Shown: in pieces, positions 51,654 to 61,174 of the stretch
Numbering within the stretch: the stretch's first letter is position 1
How the letters are laid out: the number at the start of each line of letters is the position of its first letter
Assembly (NCBI GenBank): GCA_020059465.1
Contig: JAGVBZ010000011.1
Coordinates: forward strand, 18,013 to 82,012
Source: Brevinematales bacterium
GTDB taxonomy: Bacteria; Spirochaetota; Brevinematia; Brevinematales; GWF1-51-8
DNA length: 64,000 nt
Reading direction: 5' to 3'
Notes under the pieces: model-generated
Databases searched by the model: none
What the model saw: only the letters and a program-made list of their open reading frames with translations
Told to the model about the DNA's origin: nothing
Position numbers and translations under genes: made by a program

Positions 51654-54600
51654 ATGGAGGTTTATCGTCGATTCTTTCATTCCCTTTCCACTCCCATTAT
51701 CGTCGTTTCGGCTGATGGGACTATTATCGATTTTAATCCTTCATTTGCAAAGTTCTCCGGCTGTATCGCGGACGAATGCATCGGCAAACCGTTTCGGGAA
51801 ATCCCGCTCTACCCCTGTTTATATATCCCAAAAAACATTCGGTCTTACTCTGAGTATTTTAACTCCGATCCCGGCGCGCTTTATCCTTTTGAGATAGAAA
51901 AGGAGAATGGCAGCCTTCAGGGATTTTACCGGTATTCTCAGGTCGGTAAAGATGGAGGAGATGAGGATTTCGCGCTTGAATTTACCGATATTGCCGGGGT
52001 AAGGCCGCAGGGTTTCGACAACGAAGCTTTCCAAAATTTGATAAATGCCTCGCCGATGGGCTTTCATCTATATTCCTTAAAGCCGGACGGCCGGCTGATC
52101 TTCCTCGGCGCGAATCCGGCCGCCGATGAAATTCTCGGGATAGACCATTCTCAACTCATCGGAAAAACGATAGAAGAATCGTTTCCCAGCCTGAGGAATA
52201 CCGAACTCCCCGATAGATACAGGAAGGTGGCGCTTGAAGGGGGGTATTGGACAACCGAGTCGGCAGAGTATGAAGATGAAAATATCAAGGGAGCGTTCGA
52301 GGTTTTCGCGTTTCAATCGAATCCCGGTTATACCGTCGTCAGATTCGTGGAAACCAGCGAGCGCAGCAAGATGGAACAGGAGTTATTCTACTCGAAGAAT
52401 CTTTTGGAGGCAGTGGTCGATCAAACCCCTTTCGGGATTATAATTGCTCAGGGAAAATCCGGAAACTGGAAGCTTTCTTCAGTAAATAAGGAAGCCCGGA
52501 AAATATTAGGGTTAAGTGAAAAAATTTATGAAATCATGCAGGAGGAGAATGGGGCGACGTTTTCCGATCTCATGATATATTTCAAAGTCTACCGTTATGA
52601 CGGAACCCTAGTGCCCGAATCTGAATTGCCGGTTAACAGGATTTTTCAAAAAGAGGTTACGATTCTGCAGGAAAGCTATTTAATCAGTCGCGCCGACGGG
52701 AGTACAAGAGATATATTAGTCTCCGGAGCGCCGATCTATAATAAAGAGAGTTCTATCCAAGGCGGCCTGCTGATACTGACGGATGTGACTGAGTATAGGA
52801 TAAAAGCCCGGGAATTGGAATTAACTAGGAGTCTGCTCGAAGCTGTTTTCGAGCAAAACAGTTCGCCCGTTTTTATTGTAACCTATCCTGACAGTATTAT
52901 CAGAATGATAAACCATGCCGCGATATCTCTGCTGGGTATTGAGAGTGAAACCTCATATATCGGGATGAAGCTCTTCGATTTCCAGAAGACTTGGCTGGAG
53001 TATGATCTCGATGGAAACCCCGTGCCGATCGACGATTTGCCGATCATGAAGGCGTTGAGAGGGATTCCCACAGAAAATACGATGATGCGGATTGTCAGGA
53101 AGGACGGTACTGAGCGTTGGGAATTGGCCAGCGGTGTGCCGATCAATAATTCGCAAGGCGACCAGATTGCCGCGATGGCGGTTTTTCCCGATATTACCGA
53201 GTTGAAGCTTACCCAGGATTCGCTGCAGGAAAGCGAAGGGCGGTACCGGTTTCTGTTCGAGATGGCAAACGACGGTCTTGCGATTATCACCGATATCTAC
53301 TTTGTGGAATGCAATAAACGGTTCTGTGAAATGTTCGGCCGTCCCCGTGAGAAAATCATCGGACATTCGCCCGGTGAGTTTTCTCCCGAATTTCAGGCTG
53401 ACGAAAAGCACTCTCATCCTTATTCGTTGGAATACATAAAGGCCGCCCGGGATGGCCGCCCCCAGTTGTTTAATTGGATTCACTCCAAACCCGACGGTAC
53501 TTTATTCGAGGTTGAAGTTTCGCTGGGTAGTTTTACAATTTACGGCGAGGTATATATTCTGGCGATCGTCAGGGATATCACTGAGAAAAAAGCCCTCGAA
53601 GAAGCGCTTAGGCAGAGCGAGGAACAGTTGATACAATCCCAGAAACTCGAATCGATCGGACGACTGGCGGGAGGGGTTGCCCACGATCTGAATAATCTCC
53701 TCACCCCGATTCTCGGATACTCCGATCTTTTGCTGACATCCGAATTATCCGAGGATAATCCGATCTATGAAATGATCCAGAATATCTCCGATGCAGCTAT
53801 ACGCGCGAAAGAACTGACCCATCAGCTTCTGGCGTTCGGGCGGAAACAGACGCTTGTTATGGAAACATTGAATCTGAACACCGTACTTCAGAGTTTTGGG
53901 AATATATTGAAGCGTACTATTCGGGAAAACATCAATATCAGAACACATTTTTCACCCGACCTGAAAAACATTCAGGGAGACGTTTCGCAGATTGAACAAG
54001 TAATCCTGAATCTGATCGTAAACGCTCAGGATGCGATGCCGGATGGCGGAAGGATAATTATCGAGACTGAGAATGTTGAATTGGATACTGAGTACACCAT
54101 GATTCGAAAAGAAGTTATCCCCGGCGAATATGTCAGGATGTGTATCAGCGATTCCGGCAGCGGAATATCGGCGGAATTCCAGGAAAAGGTTTTCGAACCG
54201 TTCTTTACCACAAAACCCAAAGGGCAGGGTACGGGATTGGGGTTGTCGACCGTGTACGGAATTGTTAAGCAGCATGGCGGGAACGTATGGCTTTACAGCG
54301 AACCGGGAAAGGGTACGACGTTTAAGGTATATTTCCCGGTCATTCATAATGAAGTTATTTTAAAGGAAAAACCGAAATATGAGATTTCGGATAAAAACAC
54401 GGAGAAAACCATACTTCTGGTGGAAGATAATGAATCGGTTCGAGAAATGACGGCGCAGTTATTGCTGCGCCTCGGGTATAAAACGGTTGTGTCCATCTCT
54501 CCCGCGAACGCAGTAAACCTTGCAAAAAAACATTGTTTCGACCTTCTTCTTACCGATGTGATAATGCCGGAGATGACCGGAGTCCAATTATATAAAAAAA

Positions 54601-54761
54601 TAGTTAAATTCCAGCCGGAGATAAAAGTTCTCTATATGTCCGGGTATACGGATAACGTCATCGCGCATCACGGAGTGCTTGATGACGGGATTAACTTCCT
54701 CCAGAAACCTTTTTCTACCAAGACGCTTGCGGAAAAACTGGACGACATCTTTGATTCCTGA
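51654..54761 (+). CDS. Multi-PAS hybrid sensor histidine kinase with receiver domain
   Basis: 1035 residues, no membrane helix, so it senses within the cell. About five PAS domains lie in order: near 8-110 (TPIIVVSADGTIIDFNPSFA), 128-240, 250-380, 393-515 (SSPVFIVTYPDSIIRMINHA) and 525-650. Next are HisKA with phosphate-accepting H677 (GGVAHDLNNLLTPILGYSDL), HATPase_c (LNLIVNAQDAMPDGG and GTGLGLSTVYGIVKQHGG), and a C-terminal receiver with D968 (LLTDVIMPEMTG) and the lysine in FLQKPFS. It would autophosphorylate and pass phosphate to its own receiver. No output domain, so a partner is needed. No regulator gene adjacent. Confidence 0.94.
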   Translation: MEVYRRFFHSLSTPIIVVSADGTIIDFNPSFAKFSGCIADECIGKPFREIPLYPCLYIPKNIRSYSEYFNSDPGALYPFEIEKENGSLQGFYRYSQVGKDGGDEDFALEFTDIAGVRPQGFDNEAFQNLINASPMGFHLYSLKPDGRLIFLGANPAADEILGIDHSQLIGKTIEESFPSLRNTELPDRYRKVALEGGYWTTESAEYEDENIKGAFEVFAFQSNPGYTVVRFVETSERSKMEQELFYSKNLLEAVVDQTPFGIIIAQGKSGNWKLSSVNKEARKILGLSEKIYEIMQEENGATFSDLMIYFKVYRYDGTLVPESELPVNRIFQKEVTILQESYLISRADGSTRDILVSGAPIYNKESSIQGGLLILTDVTEYRIKARELELTRSLLEAVFEQNSSPVFIVTYPDSIIRMINHAAISLLGIESETSYIGMKLFDFQKTWLEYDLDGNPVPIDDLPIMKALRGIPTENTMMRIVRKDGTERWELASGVPINNSQGDQIAAMAVFPDITELKLTQDSLQESEGRYRFLFEMANDGLAIITDIYFVECNKRFCEMFGRPREKIIGHSPGEFSPEFQADEKHSHPYSLEYIKAARDGRPQLFNWIHSKPDGTLFEVEVSLGSFTIYGEVYILAIVRDITEKKALEEALRQSEEQLIQSQKLESIGRLAGGVAHDLNNLLTPILGYSDLLLTSELSEDNPIYEMIQNISDAAIRAKELTHQLLAFGRKQTLVMETLNLNTVLQSFGNILKRTIRENINIRTHFSPDLKNIQGDVSQIEQVILNLIVNAQDAMPDGGRIIIETENVELDTEYTMIRKEVIPGEYVRMCISDSGSGISAEFQEKVFEPFFTTKPKGQGTGLGLSTVYGIVKQHGGNVWLYSEPGKGTTFKVYFPVIHNEVILKEKPKYEISDKNTEKTILLVEDNESVREMTAQLLLRLGYKTVVSISPANAVNLAKKHCFDLLLTDVIMPEMTGVQLYKKIVKFQPEIKVLYMSGYTDNVIAHHGVLDDGINFLQKPFSTKTLAEKLDDIFDS

Positions 54762-54762
54762 A

Positions 54763-55620
54763 TTATTTTTCCTGTTTTATTCCGCTTCCCGTCCATTGAT
54801 ACGATTCTGACTTCTTTTTTGAAGATATTTCGTTCCCCATTTCGTCCAATTCAAAAGTGGTGTATTCTATTTTTATCGTGTTCTTAGTCTTTTTCCCGTC
54901 GGGGTAAACCACCTTGAAACTCGTGCCGCCGAACTCGTTTCCAATCCCCATGGGAGAGTTGACATAATACAGTTTTTTTCCGTCATAGAGTACGATGATC
55001 TCGCCGTACGGGCAGTCGCATGCCCCGTAATCGAAACCGATTGCGATGGGTTTCGCGGAGGGAGCGAAAACCGCCTCATCGATTATTCCAATCTTCACCG
55101 TGTGTCCCAGCACTTCCGTATCGAATAAAGGATTGATAAACGCGGGCATTTCCGCGCTCTCCGCGATTATTTTTCCATCCTGAAGAAGTCGTACTTTTAT
55201 AGTCAATGTATAATTTTTAATACCGGTCACCCCTACCAGCACGGTAATCTTTTTTCCGGTGCCCATGATATCGCCGATATAGGCAGTTTTGGATATCAGT
55301 CCGCCCCAAATATACCCTTTTCCGGTTTTCCCGCCGCTCCCGGTGTACTCCACCTGATACCATTCCTCTTTATACCCGTTCTGTATCAGCAGATTCTCTT
55401 CGACCCGCGAGATGATCCTTACCTCCGACCCGATGGGGAGCTGATCGACCACTTTCCCTGTGACAGAAGCCTTATCCCGCACATTGACTTTATCCCCGTA
55501 AAGCAGGACTGTTTCCCCTTCCTCATACTTATTAAACCCGTATTGTCCAACCATTTCAGTGAATACGCTGCTGGTTTGCATGATAATAATTGCAACGGCA
55601 GTGAATAGTAGTTTTTTCAT
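54763..55620 (-). CDS. Exported bacterial SH3-domain protein
   Basis: 285 residues with a signal peptide (KKLLFTAVAIIIMQTSSVF). The SH3b domain (about 40-115) has VNVRDKASVTGKVVDQLPIG and YIWGGLIS. The rest is beta-rich with CDCPYGEIIVLYDG and YYVNSPMGIGNEFGGTSF. SH3b domains bind peptidoglycan or proteins at the cell surface. Convergent with the kinase gene, 1 bp apart. No catalytic domain recognised. Confidence 0.8.
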   Translation of the reverse strand: MKKLLFTAVAIIIMQTSSVFTEMVGQYGFNKYEEGETVLLYGDKVNVRDKASVTGKVVDQLPIGSEVRIISRVEENLLIQNGYKEEWYQVEYTGSGGKTGKGYIWGGLISKTAYIGDIMGTGKKITVLVGVTGIKNYTLTIKVRLLQDGKIIAESAEMPAFINPLFDTEVLGHTVKIGIIDEAVFAPSAKPIAIGFDYGACDCPYGEIIVLYDGKKLYYVNSPMGIGNEFGGTSFKVVYPDGKKTKNTIKIEYTTFELDEMGNEISSKKKSESYQWTGSGIKQEK

Positions 55621-55703
55621 GATCGCCCCTAAAGATAGAATTTCAATAACAATATACCATGATCTTTGTGTTTTTTATATTCTTGGAAAATTTGACGAAT
55701 ATG

Positions 55704-55946
55704 CTAACGTTTCACTTCGCTGTTCCGCGCGCAGGCGACAAGATGGCCGACTGTCATTTGGTCGTCGGATAGTGTTAACGGGATGCTGGTTTCGAAGGTG
55801 CTTTCGACAGATACATAGATTTCGATTAAGTCAGTATCGTTGGCGCCTAAATCCTTGATAAGATAGGAAAACATATCGATTTCCCTGCGGGGTAATCTTA
55901 ATTGATCGGATACTATTTTTGTGACACGGTTATAAATCCTTCCCAT
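55704..55946 (-). CDS. Acyl-carrier-protein-like protein lacking the usual serine
   Basis: 80 residues from the ATG at 55946 (GGAAGAGG upstream), an all-helical ACP-like sequence (RVTKIVSDQLRLPR, then IEIYVSVESTFETSIP). In place of the usual LGADSLD it has LGANDTDL (33-40), so the phosphopantetheine-bearing serine is absent. It may be a carrier that lost its arm or an ACP-fold protein with another role. No fatty acid or polyketide genes adjacent. Directly upstream is the second phage block. Confidence 0.65.
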   Translation of the reverse strand: MGRIYNRVTKIVSDQLRLPRREIDMFSYLIKDLGANDTDLIEIYVSVESTFETSIPLTLSDDQMTVGHLVACARNSEVKR

Positions 55947-56036
55947 TTCTTCCTCTTCCCGGATATCTTTATGAAAGAAATATCCGGTAAAAATCCGGAA
56001 TTTTATCGTCTCACGATGCTTCATTCTATTTTGCAC

Positions 56037-56146
56037 CCTGAAAAATGTCCAATTTTATTTCAGTTTCTTGTATAAAAAAACGTTAAGCGCAGTCCCCCGA
56101 CGATTGGCTATTATATAGAACGAAGAGAAACAAGGAGGACAAACGG
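56037..56146 (+). promoter_or_regulatory. Leader of the capsid block
   Basis: The leader holds TATATAGAAC (56114-56121 area) and then CAAGGAGGACA, which closely follow TATATAGTAGAAC and CAAGGAGGACA in front of the portal gene at 12154-12180. Both also have an A-rich run about 50 bp upstream. It may be a shared promoter and ribosome site. Confidence 0.45.
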
Positions 56147-56971
56147 ATGCTGACGCTGAAGAATATCGAAATGCTTCGGGCTGGTCCGACCAACGACGGG
56201 CGGTATGTTTCCGCGAAGAAGATCGCAAAAATATTCCGGGATACCCTGATCGCGATGGCCGACGGGATGAAGCCCAAGGCAAAGGTGGGGGATTCGCATG
56301 AATCCGCGGAGATCTCCGGAATTATTTCAAAAATCCGCCATGCGGGCGACGCGCTGATGGGAGATATCGATGTCGCCGACGATGTGTTCGAGAAGCTGAT
56401 GAACGGCGCAATTCCCGACGACCGCTCGGTCGAGATCGCATACGGTTTCACCCTTTCCAACGGGACGACGCTGAAGCATGTGCTCACCGGGATTGTGTTC
56501 GGCGTGGCGCTTCCCGCGGAACATTCGCTCGCATCGGTTTTCGAATCCGCCGCGCAGGCAAGTTATTTCAACCATTTTGCGCATATCGCTGCGGATTCCT
56601 CCCCGACTGTCGAACTGGCAATGGCCGAATACTCGCGGCTCAAGTCTGCCGCCGGCGAGGTGATTGCACAGTCCGGAGGTGCGGACGATGTAAAGGAGCG
56701 TATAGAACGGTTCGAACGCGAGGCGAAAGACGTATTTCTCAATTCGATACTCCAAAGCGATGTCGCGTTTCCCGGCCTACGGAGGAATCTGGATACTATC
56801 TACGAGGGTGTAAAAAAGATGTCCGGGCATGACAATGCGCTTCGCTGTATCCGCGAATTGTTTACTTCGGGCTCTCTCCTGCATATCTCACCTCAAGTAC
56901 CATTGATTTCTGCCGCGCATACACCCGGCTCATTCACGTTAAACGGAGGTCTTGATCCGACCAGTCACTGA
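56147..56971 (+). CDS. Phage head maturation protease/scaffold
   Basis: 274 residues. The first 130 follow the phage prohead-protease/scaffold pattern: KVGDSHESAEISGIISKIRH, then GAIPDDRSVEIAYGF and LTGIVFGVALPAEHS. The candidate catalytic residues are His (DSHES) and Ser (DDRSVE). The remainder (about 170-215) is a helical scaffold (DDVKERIERFEREAKDVFLN). It cleaves capsid subunits or itself to mature the head. First gene of the capsid block, with AAGGAGG upstream. Confidence 0.7.
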   Translation: MLTLKNIEMLRAGPTNDGRYVSAKKIAKIFRDTLIAMADGMKPKAKVGDSHESAEISGIISKIRHAGDALMGDIDVADDVFEKLMNGAIPDDRSVEIAYGFTLSNGTTLKHVLTGIVFGVALPAEHSLASVFESAAQASYFNHFAHIAADSSPTVELAMAEYSRLKSAAGEVIAQSGGADDVKERIERFEREAKDVFLNSILQSDVAFPGLRRNLDTIYEGVKKMSGHDNALRCIRELFTSGSLLHISPQVPLISAAHTPGSFTLNGGLDPTSH

Positions 56972-56994
56972 AGATAAACAAATAGGAGGTTTCA

Positions 56995-57606
56995 ATGGCT
57001 CTCATTGAGAAGTTTAAAGACGAAGGAGTCGAACGCATTGGAAACGGGGTAGTCGCGACGGGAGAAAACGTCCTGCGCGGTACTATCGCCATGTTCAACG
57101 TATCGGGGTACATCGAGGAGATTGATGATACTGCGGGATGTGTATTCGCGGGTATTGTGAAGGCTTCTGCGGGCGGGGGCGAATCGGTCGAATTCGACTA
57201 CGGCAGTCCGTACTTCTATCCCTCTATGGGCGCGGCTCTCGCGGATATCGGCGATCCGGTGTACTGTTCCGGCGCGGGTACGCTCGCGAAGACCTCGGTG
57301 AATTTCATTCCCGCCGGGCGTATTATCGACGCCGAACCCGGTTCGGGTTGGTGGATCGATCCTCTCGCGGTCGCTCTTCCCGTATGGGGACAGGTGACCA
57401 CCGACGCGAGCGGTGAAGTTTCAGTCGCGGGAATGACTGCGGACGGGATTGTGCTGGTTACTCCGGCGGAAGACCCCGGATCGAATCAGTCTCTTTCCGA
57501 TGTTGTCTGCGCGAGCGGGAAATTCACAGTTTATGCGGCTACCGGCGCGGCGCGCGCGGCGCTTGCGTCCAAGAAAATTAATTACCTTATTCTCGCGAAG
57601 GCATAG
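56995..57606 (+). CDS. Capsid decoration protein (DUF2190-like)
   Basis: 203 residues. The first half matches the beta-tulip/cement protein type (ENVLRGTIAMFNVSGYIEEI, then AGIVKASAGGGESVEFDYG and IGDPVYCSGAGTLAKTS). It probably stabilises the shell after maturation. Its place between protease and major capsid protein is the usual one. The C-terminal 70 residues are Ala/Ser-rich. AAGGAGG upstream. Confidence 0.75.
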   Translation: MALIEKFKDEGVERIGNGVVATGENVLRGTIAMFNVSGYIEEIDDTAGCVFAGIVKASAGGGESVEFDYGSPYFYPSMGAALADIGDPVYCSGAGTLAKTSVNFIPAGRIIDAEPGSGWWIDPLAVALPVWGQVTTDASGEVSVAGMTADGIVLVTPAEDPGSNQSLSDVVCASGKFTVYAATGAARAALASKKINYLILAKA

Positions 57607-57626
57607 CGGAATAAAAGGAGGAAACG

Positions 57627-58508
57627 ATGCCAATTGACATAGCGGAACTCAACCAGATCGAAAAACTGGTGCGCGACGAATTCGGGCAGGCTTTTTCACA
57701 GGCTCCGGTGAGCTATCAGCTGTATACTTCCGAAATCGTCGACACCGAATCGATCACCCCGTTCGAATGGATCGGCGCCCTTCCGCGGGTACGCGAATGG
57801 ATCGGCGCGCGTCATATCGAGGATATGAAGAACTACGATTACACAATCAAGAAGAAGGACTGGGAACTGACCATCCGGCTTCCTTACCGTAAAATGTGGG
57901 AAAGCTCGAGGACTATGCTCGCGGCATTTGTCCGTCAGCGTGTCTTCCAGCTCGGCGCGCAGTTCCGGAAGGACTATCCGTCGGAAATCGTCGTACAGGC
58001 GCTCGAAAGCGGCACTACCAATCTGGCGTATGACGGTATTCCGTTTTTCGCGGACAGCGGACGTACCAACGTTAACCTGAAGAACGGCAGCGGCGTGACG
58101 GTAGACAACCTGATCGCGGATATCGAATCCTGCCGCGCGGCGATGAAGAAGTTCAAGGACGACAAGGGCAGAACCCTGAATATTACCGGCGATGTAGCGG
58201 TTATCCCGCCCGAATTGGAAATCAGTTTCATGGAGATCATCCGCGCGAAACTCCGCGACGGTTCGGACAATGTCCACTTCGGTTCCCTCGAGTACGTTGT
58301 TGACGCGCGCCTGACCGATACGTCGGACTGGTACTTTATCGCATCCAACGAGTTTATCAAGCCCCTTTTATTCGTTTCGCTCGGCGGGGTAAACGTCGCG
58401 GTAAAGGATACCACGTTCGATAATAAGTCTCTTATTGTAGGCGCGGACGCCACCGGAAACGTTGGCTATTCGTTCCCCGAACTTGCCATTAAAGTCGTGA
58501 ACTCATAG
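57627..58508 (+). CDS. Major capsid protein (Mu gpT-like)
   Basis: 293 residues. Mu gpT-type pattern: EWIGALPRVREWIGARHIED near residue 48 and YDYTIKKKDWELTIRLPYRK near 72, then GIPFFADSGRTNVNL and the central SSWYFI/DTSDWYFIASNEF. It forms the icosahedral shell with the HK97 fold (family knowledge). The gene is complete with AAGGAGG upstream. Followed by a small gene and the head-tail connector genes. Confidence 0.85.
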   Translation: MPIDIAELNQIEKLVRDEFGQAFSQAPVSYQLYTSEIVDTESITPFEWIGALPRVREWIGARHIEDMKNYDYTIKKKDWELTIRLPYRKMWESSRTMLAAFVRQRVFQLGAQFRKDYPSEIVVQALESGTTNLAYDGIPFFADSGRTNVNLKNGSGVTVDNLIADIESCRAAMKKFKDDKGRTLNITGDVAVIPPELEISFMEIIRAKLRDGSDNVHFGSLEYVVDARLTDTSDWYFIASNEFIKPLLFVSLGGVNVAVKDTTFDNKSLIVGADATGNVGYSFPELAIKVVNS

Positions 58509-58577
58509 CGCTCCCTCCCCAACCGCAGGCCGGGGATTGACATTCCCGGCTTGCGAATTTTACGAAAGGAGAAAAGG

Positions 58578-58739
58578 ATGACGTCTGCGAATAGAAAAAA
58601 AGAATCGCCTGAGATAATAAAGAGAAGTGGCCGCATGGTTCTGCTGGACAAACTCACGGATAAAGCGTTCGAGGTGAAAGACCCCGTCCTCTATGAGAAG
58701 CTTCTGTCCAAAGACAGCGGCCGGTTTCTCCGGGCATAG
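58578..58739 (+). CDS. Small phage structural or accessory protein
   Basis: 53 residues from the ATG at 58578 (AAAGGAGAAAAGG upstream). Basic and helical, with LTDKAFEVKDPVLYEKLLSK. Between capsid and connector genes. No match recognised. Confidence 0.5.
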   Translation: MTSANRKKESPEIIKRSGRMVLLDKLTDKAFEVKDPVLYEKLLSKDSGRFLRA

Positions 58740-58748
58740 GAGCGGTAT

Positions 58749-59153
58749 ATGGCATACTGTACGGTTGAAGATGTTAAGGCGGTGAAGGCGGTCAAACGCC
58801 TGCTCGATCCGGATGGGGCGTGGAGCGATGCGGATATTTCAGGGCTGATCGGCCAGATCGGCGGGAATGTCATAGACGCGCGTATCGGGAAATGGTACAA
58901 AGTGCCGGTTGTCCCGGCTCCGGGAGTGCTTTCGCGTATATGCCGGCTGAAGGCCGCGTACGAGATGCTCGCGCAGGAGTACGGCGAGAACAAGGGCGAG
59001 TACGCATACCTGAACCGTGAGGCGGAATGGCTCCTCGACGGGGTTGCCGGGCGGAGAATCCCCCTCGAATACGCGGAGACGGAGGCGTATCCCGCGCCGG
59101 GGGTGATTAACGGCGACGGGCGTTTCTTCTCGCTGGAGGATACCGATGGATGA
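58749..59153 (+). CDS. Phage gp36-like protein (DUF1320), head-tail connector
   Basis: 134 residues. DUF1320 pattern: MAYCTVEDVKAVKAVKRLLD, then IDARIGKWYKVPVVPAPGVL and the C-terminal GRRIPLEYAE. In Mu this is gp36, a head-tail joining protein. Overlaps the next gene by 8 bp. The start has GAGCGGTAT upstream, weak. Confidence 0.78.
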   Translation: MAYCTVEDVKAVKAVKRLLDPDGAWSDADISGLIGQIGGNVIDARIGKWYKVPVVPAPGVLSRICRLKAAYEMLAQEYGENKGEYAYLNREAEWLLDGVAGRRIPLEYAETEAYPAPGVINGDGRFFSLEDTDG

Positions 59154-59580
59154 GGTACTGCTCGCGTTGAAGGAAATCCTCGCCGAATTGAGCGGGGTGG
59201 ATACAGTGGTGATAGGCGAGAGCCTGACGGATATCCCGGCGAGCGCGCGCGTTTTTATCATCATCGGAGAGGGTGATCCGTCGGAAACCTACGAGTACTC
59301 AGGAACCATGAAACGGCACGGCTTCATGGCGCGCATCGGCACATGCTCGGCGCATCCCGATCCGTTTGCCGAGAAGGCTGTGATGGCCGCCATCGAACTG
59401 TCCGACAGGGTGCGCGGCAAGATCGGTGAAAACAGGACGCTCGGCGGTCTGGTGTCCTCGGCGCGGCTCGAGAGCATAGGCGCGGCGGTTGAAAACGCTC
59501 CTCCGGGCGGGCATTCGAACCAGCGGATCAGGGTACGGGAAATGCGTTACGAATTCTCCCGTTTCGAGACGGCGGATTAA
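59146..59580 (+). CDS. Phage minor tail/tail completion protein
   Basis: 144 residues, alpha/beta, with RVFIIIGEGDPSETYEYSGT and the C-terminal IRVREMRYEFSRFETAD. It resembles Mu gp37/tail-completion proteins by position and length, but motif support is weak. Overlaps the previous gene and is followed by the tail tube gene 10 bp later. Confidence 0.6.
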   Translation: MDEVLLALKEILAELSGVDTVVIGESLTDIPASARVFIIIGEGDPSETYEYSGTMKRHGFMARIGTCSAHPDPFAEKAVMAAIELSDRVRGKIGENRTLGGLVSSARLESIGAAVENAPPGGHSNQRIRVREMRYEFSRFETAD

Positions 59581-59590
59581 AGGAGGTATC

Positions 59591-60508
59591 ATGGCATACG
59601 AAATGAATCCCCAGGCGATTTCGCTGGGGGCGTGTAAAATATGGTTCTGGGACGAGGACGATTGGACGGCGATCGGCGCCACTTCCGGCGGCACTGTGAT
59701 CTCCTACGAGCCCAGCTACTACGACCTGAAAATCGACCAACTGGGCGAGACGGTCGTGAAGAAGATGCTGCGCGGAGAATCCGCGAGCGTTGCGTTCGGG
59801 ATGGCGGAGTCGGGATTGGATAAACTCCAGCTCGCTATTCCGTTCGGGACGGTCTATACCGACGGTGGCGACCGCGCGATGGGGGTCGGTGTGAACGCCG
59901 GGGGAGACCTGCTCGACAAGACTATCAAACTGAAAGTGCATCCCATCAACCGGCGGGGAACCGGCGGTACCGACGACGAGGCTTATCCCGACGACGATTT
60001 CATCATATGGAAGGCGGGCAACGCCGGCGCGGTTGAGATACCGTTCTCGCCGGACGCGCCCCGGATTTATCGCGTGACGATGGCGATCTTCCCCGACCTT
60101 GAGCAGAGCGCAGGGCGTTATCTGTTTATTGTGGGCGATCCGGCGGTCGCGGGAATCGATACGACCCCGCCGTCGGTGAGCGCCGGAAAAGTCGAGGTCG
60201 GCGGTGTGGAAACCGATATCGCCGACACCGTCGATGTGGATATCGATACTGTCATTACACTGACTTTCACCGAGGAACTCAATCCGGTCACTGTGAGCGG
60301 TTCGTTCTTCATGCTGAAAACGGACGCGGGTACATCGGCGGTGAACTGCACGCTTGTCTACGACTCGGATACCTATAAAGTCACGATGACCCCGGCGGGG
60401 AACCTGACAAACAGTACGGTGTACGAGCTGATTGTGAACGGCGTACGGGACTTATCGGACAACAGGATGTCGACACCGTATATCGTCCGTTTTACAACGG
60501 AGGCATAG
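59591..60508 (+). CDS. Phage tail tube protein with C-terminal Ig-like (Big_5) domain
   Basis: 305 residues from the ATG at 59591 (AAGGAGG upstream). The first 190 residues form the tail tube part (LGACKIWFWDEDDWTAIGAT, then SVAFGMAESGLDKLQLAIPF). From about 200 a bacterial Ig-like domain of Big_5 type follows (TDIADTVDVDIDTVITLTF, then ELIVNGVRDLSDNRMSTPY). Ig-like domains decorate tails and bind cell surfaces or sugars weakly. It places the particle among tailed phages. Confidence 0.75.
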   Translation: MAYEMNPQAISLGACKIWFWDEDDWTAIGATSGGTVISYEPSYYDLKIDQLGETVVKKMLRGESASVAFGMAESGLDKLQLAIPFGTVYTDGGDRAMGVGVNAGGDLLDKTIKLKVHPINRRGTGGTDDEAYPDDDFIIWKAGNAGAVEIPFSPDAPRIYRVTMAIFPDLEQSAGRYLFIVGDPAVAGIDTTPPSVSAGKVEVGGVETDIADTVDVDIDTVITLTFTEELNPVTVSGSFFMLKTDAGTSAVNCTLVYDSDTYKVTMTPAGNLTNSTVYELIVNGVRDLSDNRMSTPYIVRFTTEA

Positions 60509-60622
60509 AAAAGGACTGCACTGACCGCAGAATACGGGAAAATCCGCGGCTATCGAATGCGGATTTTCCCCGGCGCGCGGGAGATTTAACAGTCCGTGTC
60601 TTTATTTTTTTTCGGAGGCGGT

Positions 60623-61174
60623 ATGGGGATTTTCGCGAGTATGGATATTTTTTTTGAGATAAAGATCGGGTTCGGGAGGACGGTGCGGGTAAGGAAGCTC
60701 CCGTTGGGCGAAAGGATGGAGTTTATTATCGCGTACGACAGTTATACGGTCAATCCCCGTCCCGGCGCGGAACAGGAACTAATCGCAAGGGCTGCGGTAA
60801 ACCCGCCTCGTATGATGAACGGCAGGGAAAGAAAGAAAGTAATCGCCGCCGCCGTAAGTCTGAATTCTACTGGGAGTACGCATCGGGAAAGTGATGGTTC
60901 CGCCGCAGGATGGCTCCAGCATGTGCTCGCATACTTCGGGCGGGAGTTCGGGTATAATAAAGAAGATACAATGGGGCTGTACCCGGAGGAAATAGATCTG
61001 ATGATCATGGAAAACGAGAAACTGAAGCGCGCCGACCTGACGCTTCTTGCCGGGATGGTGCATATCCCCCGGAAGACCCTCCAGACCCTCGATAATGCCG
61101 ACCGGGCCCGAACGGATGCGGGCCTGGACCGGCGCGCGGTGGAAAACCTGAAGAAAACACAGAGGAGACGATAA
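60623..61174 (+). CDS. Phage tail assembly chaperone-like protein
   Basis: 183 residues from the ATG at 60623 (TCGGAGGCGG upstream). Starts with a beta-rich part (MDIFFEIKIGFGRTVRVRKL), then helical. Position between tail tube and tape-measure-like gene is where the tail assembly chaperone lies, though no frameshift signal is seen. Overlaps the next gene by one base (TAATGG). Confidence 0.5.
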   Translation: MGIFASMDIFFEIKIGFGRTVRVRKLPLGERMEFIIAYDSYTVNPRPGAEQELIARAAVNPPRMMNGRERKKVIAAAVSLNSTGSTHRESDGSAAGWLQHVLAYFGREFGYNKEDTMGLYPEEIDLMIMENEKLKRADLTLLAGMVHIPRKTLQTLDNADRARTDAGLDRRAVENLKKTQRRR

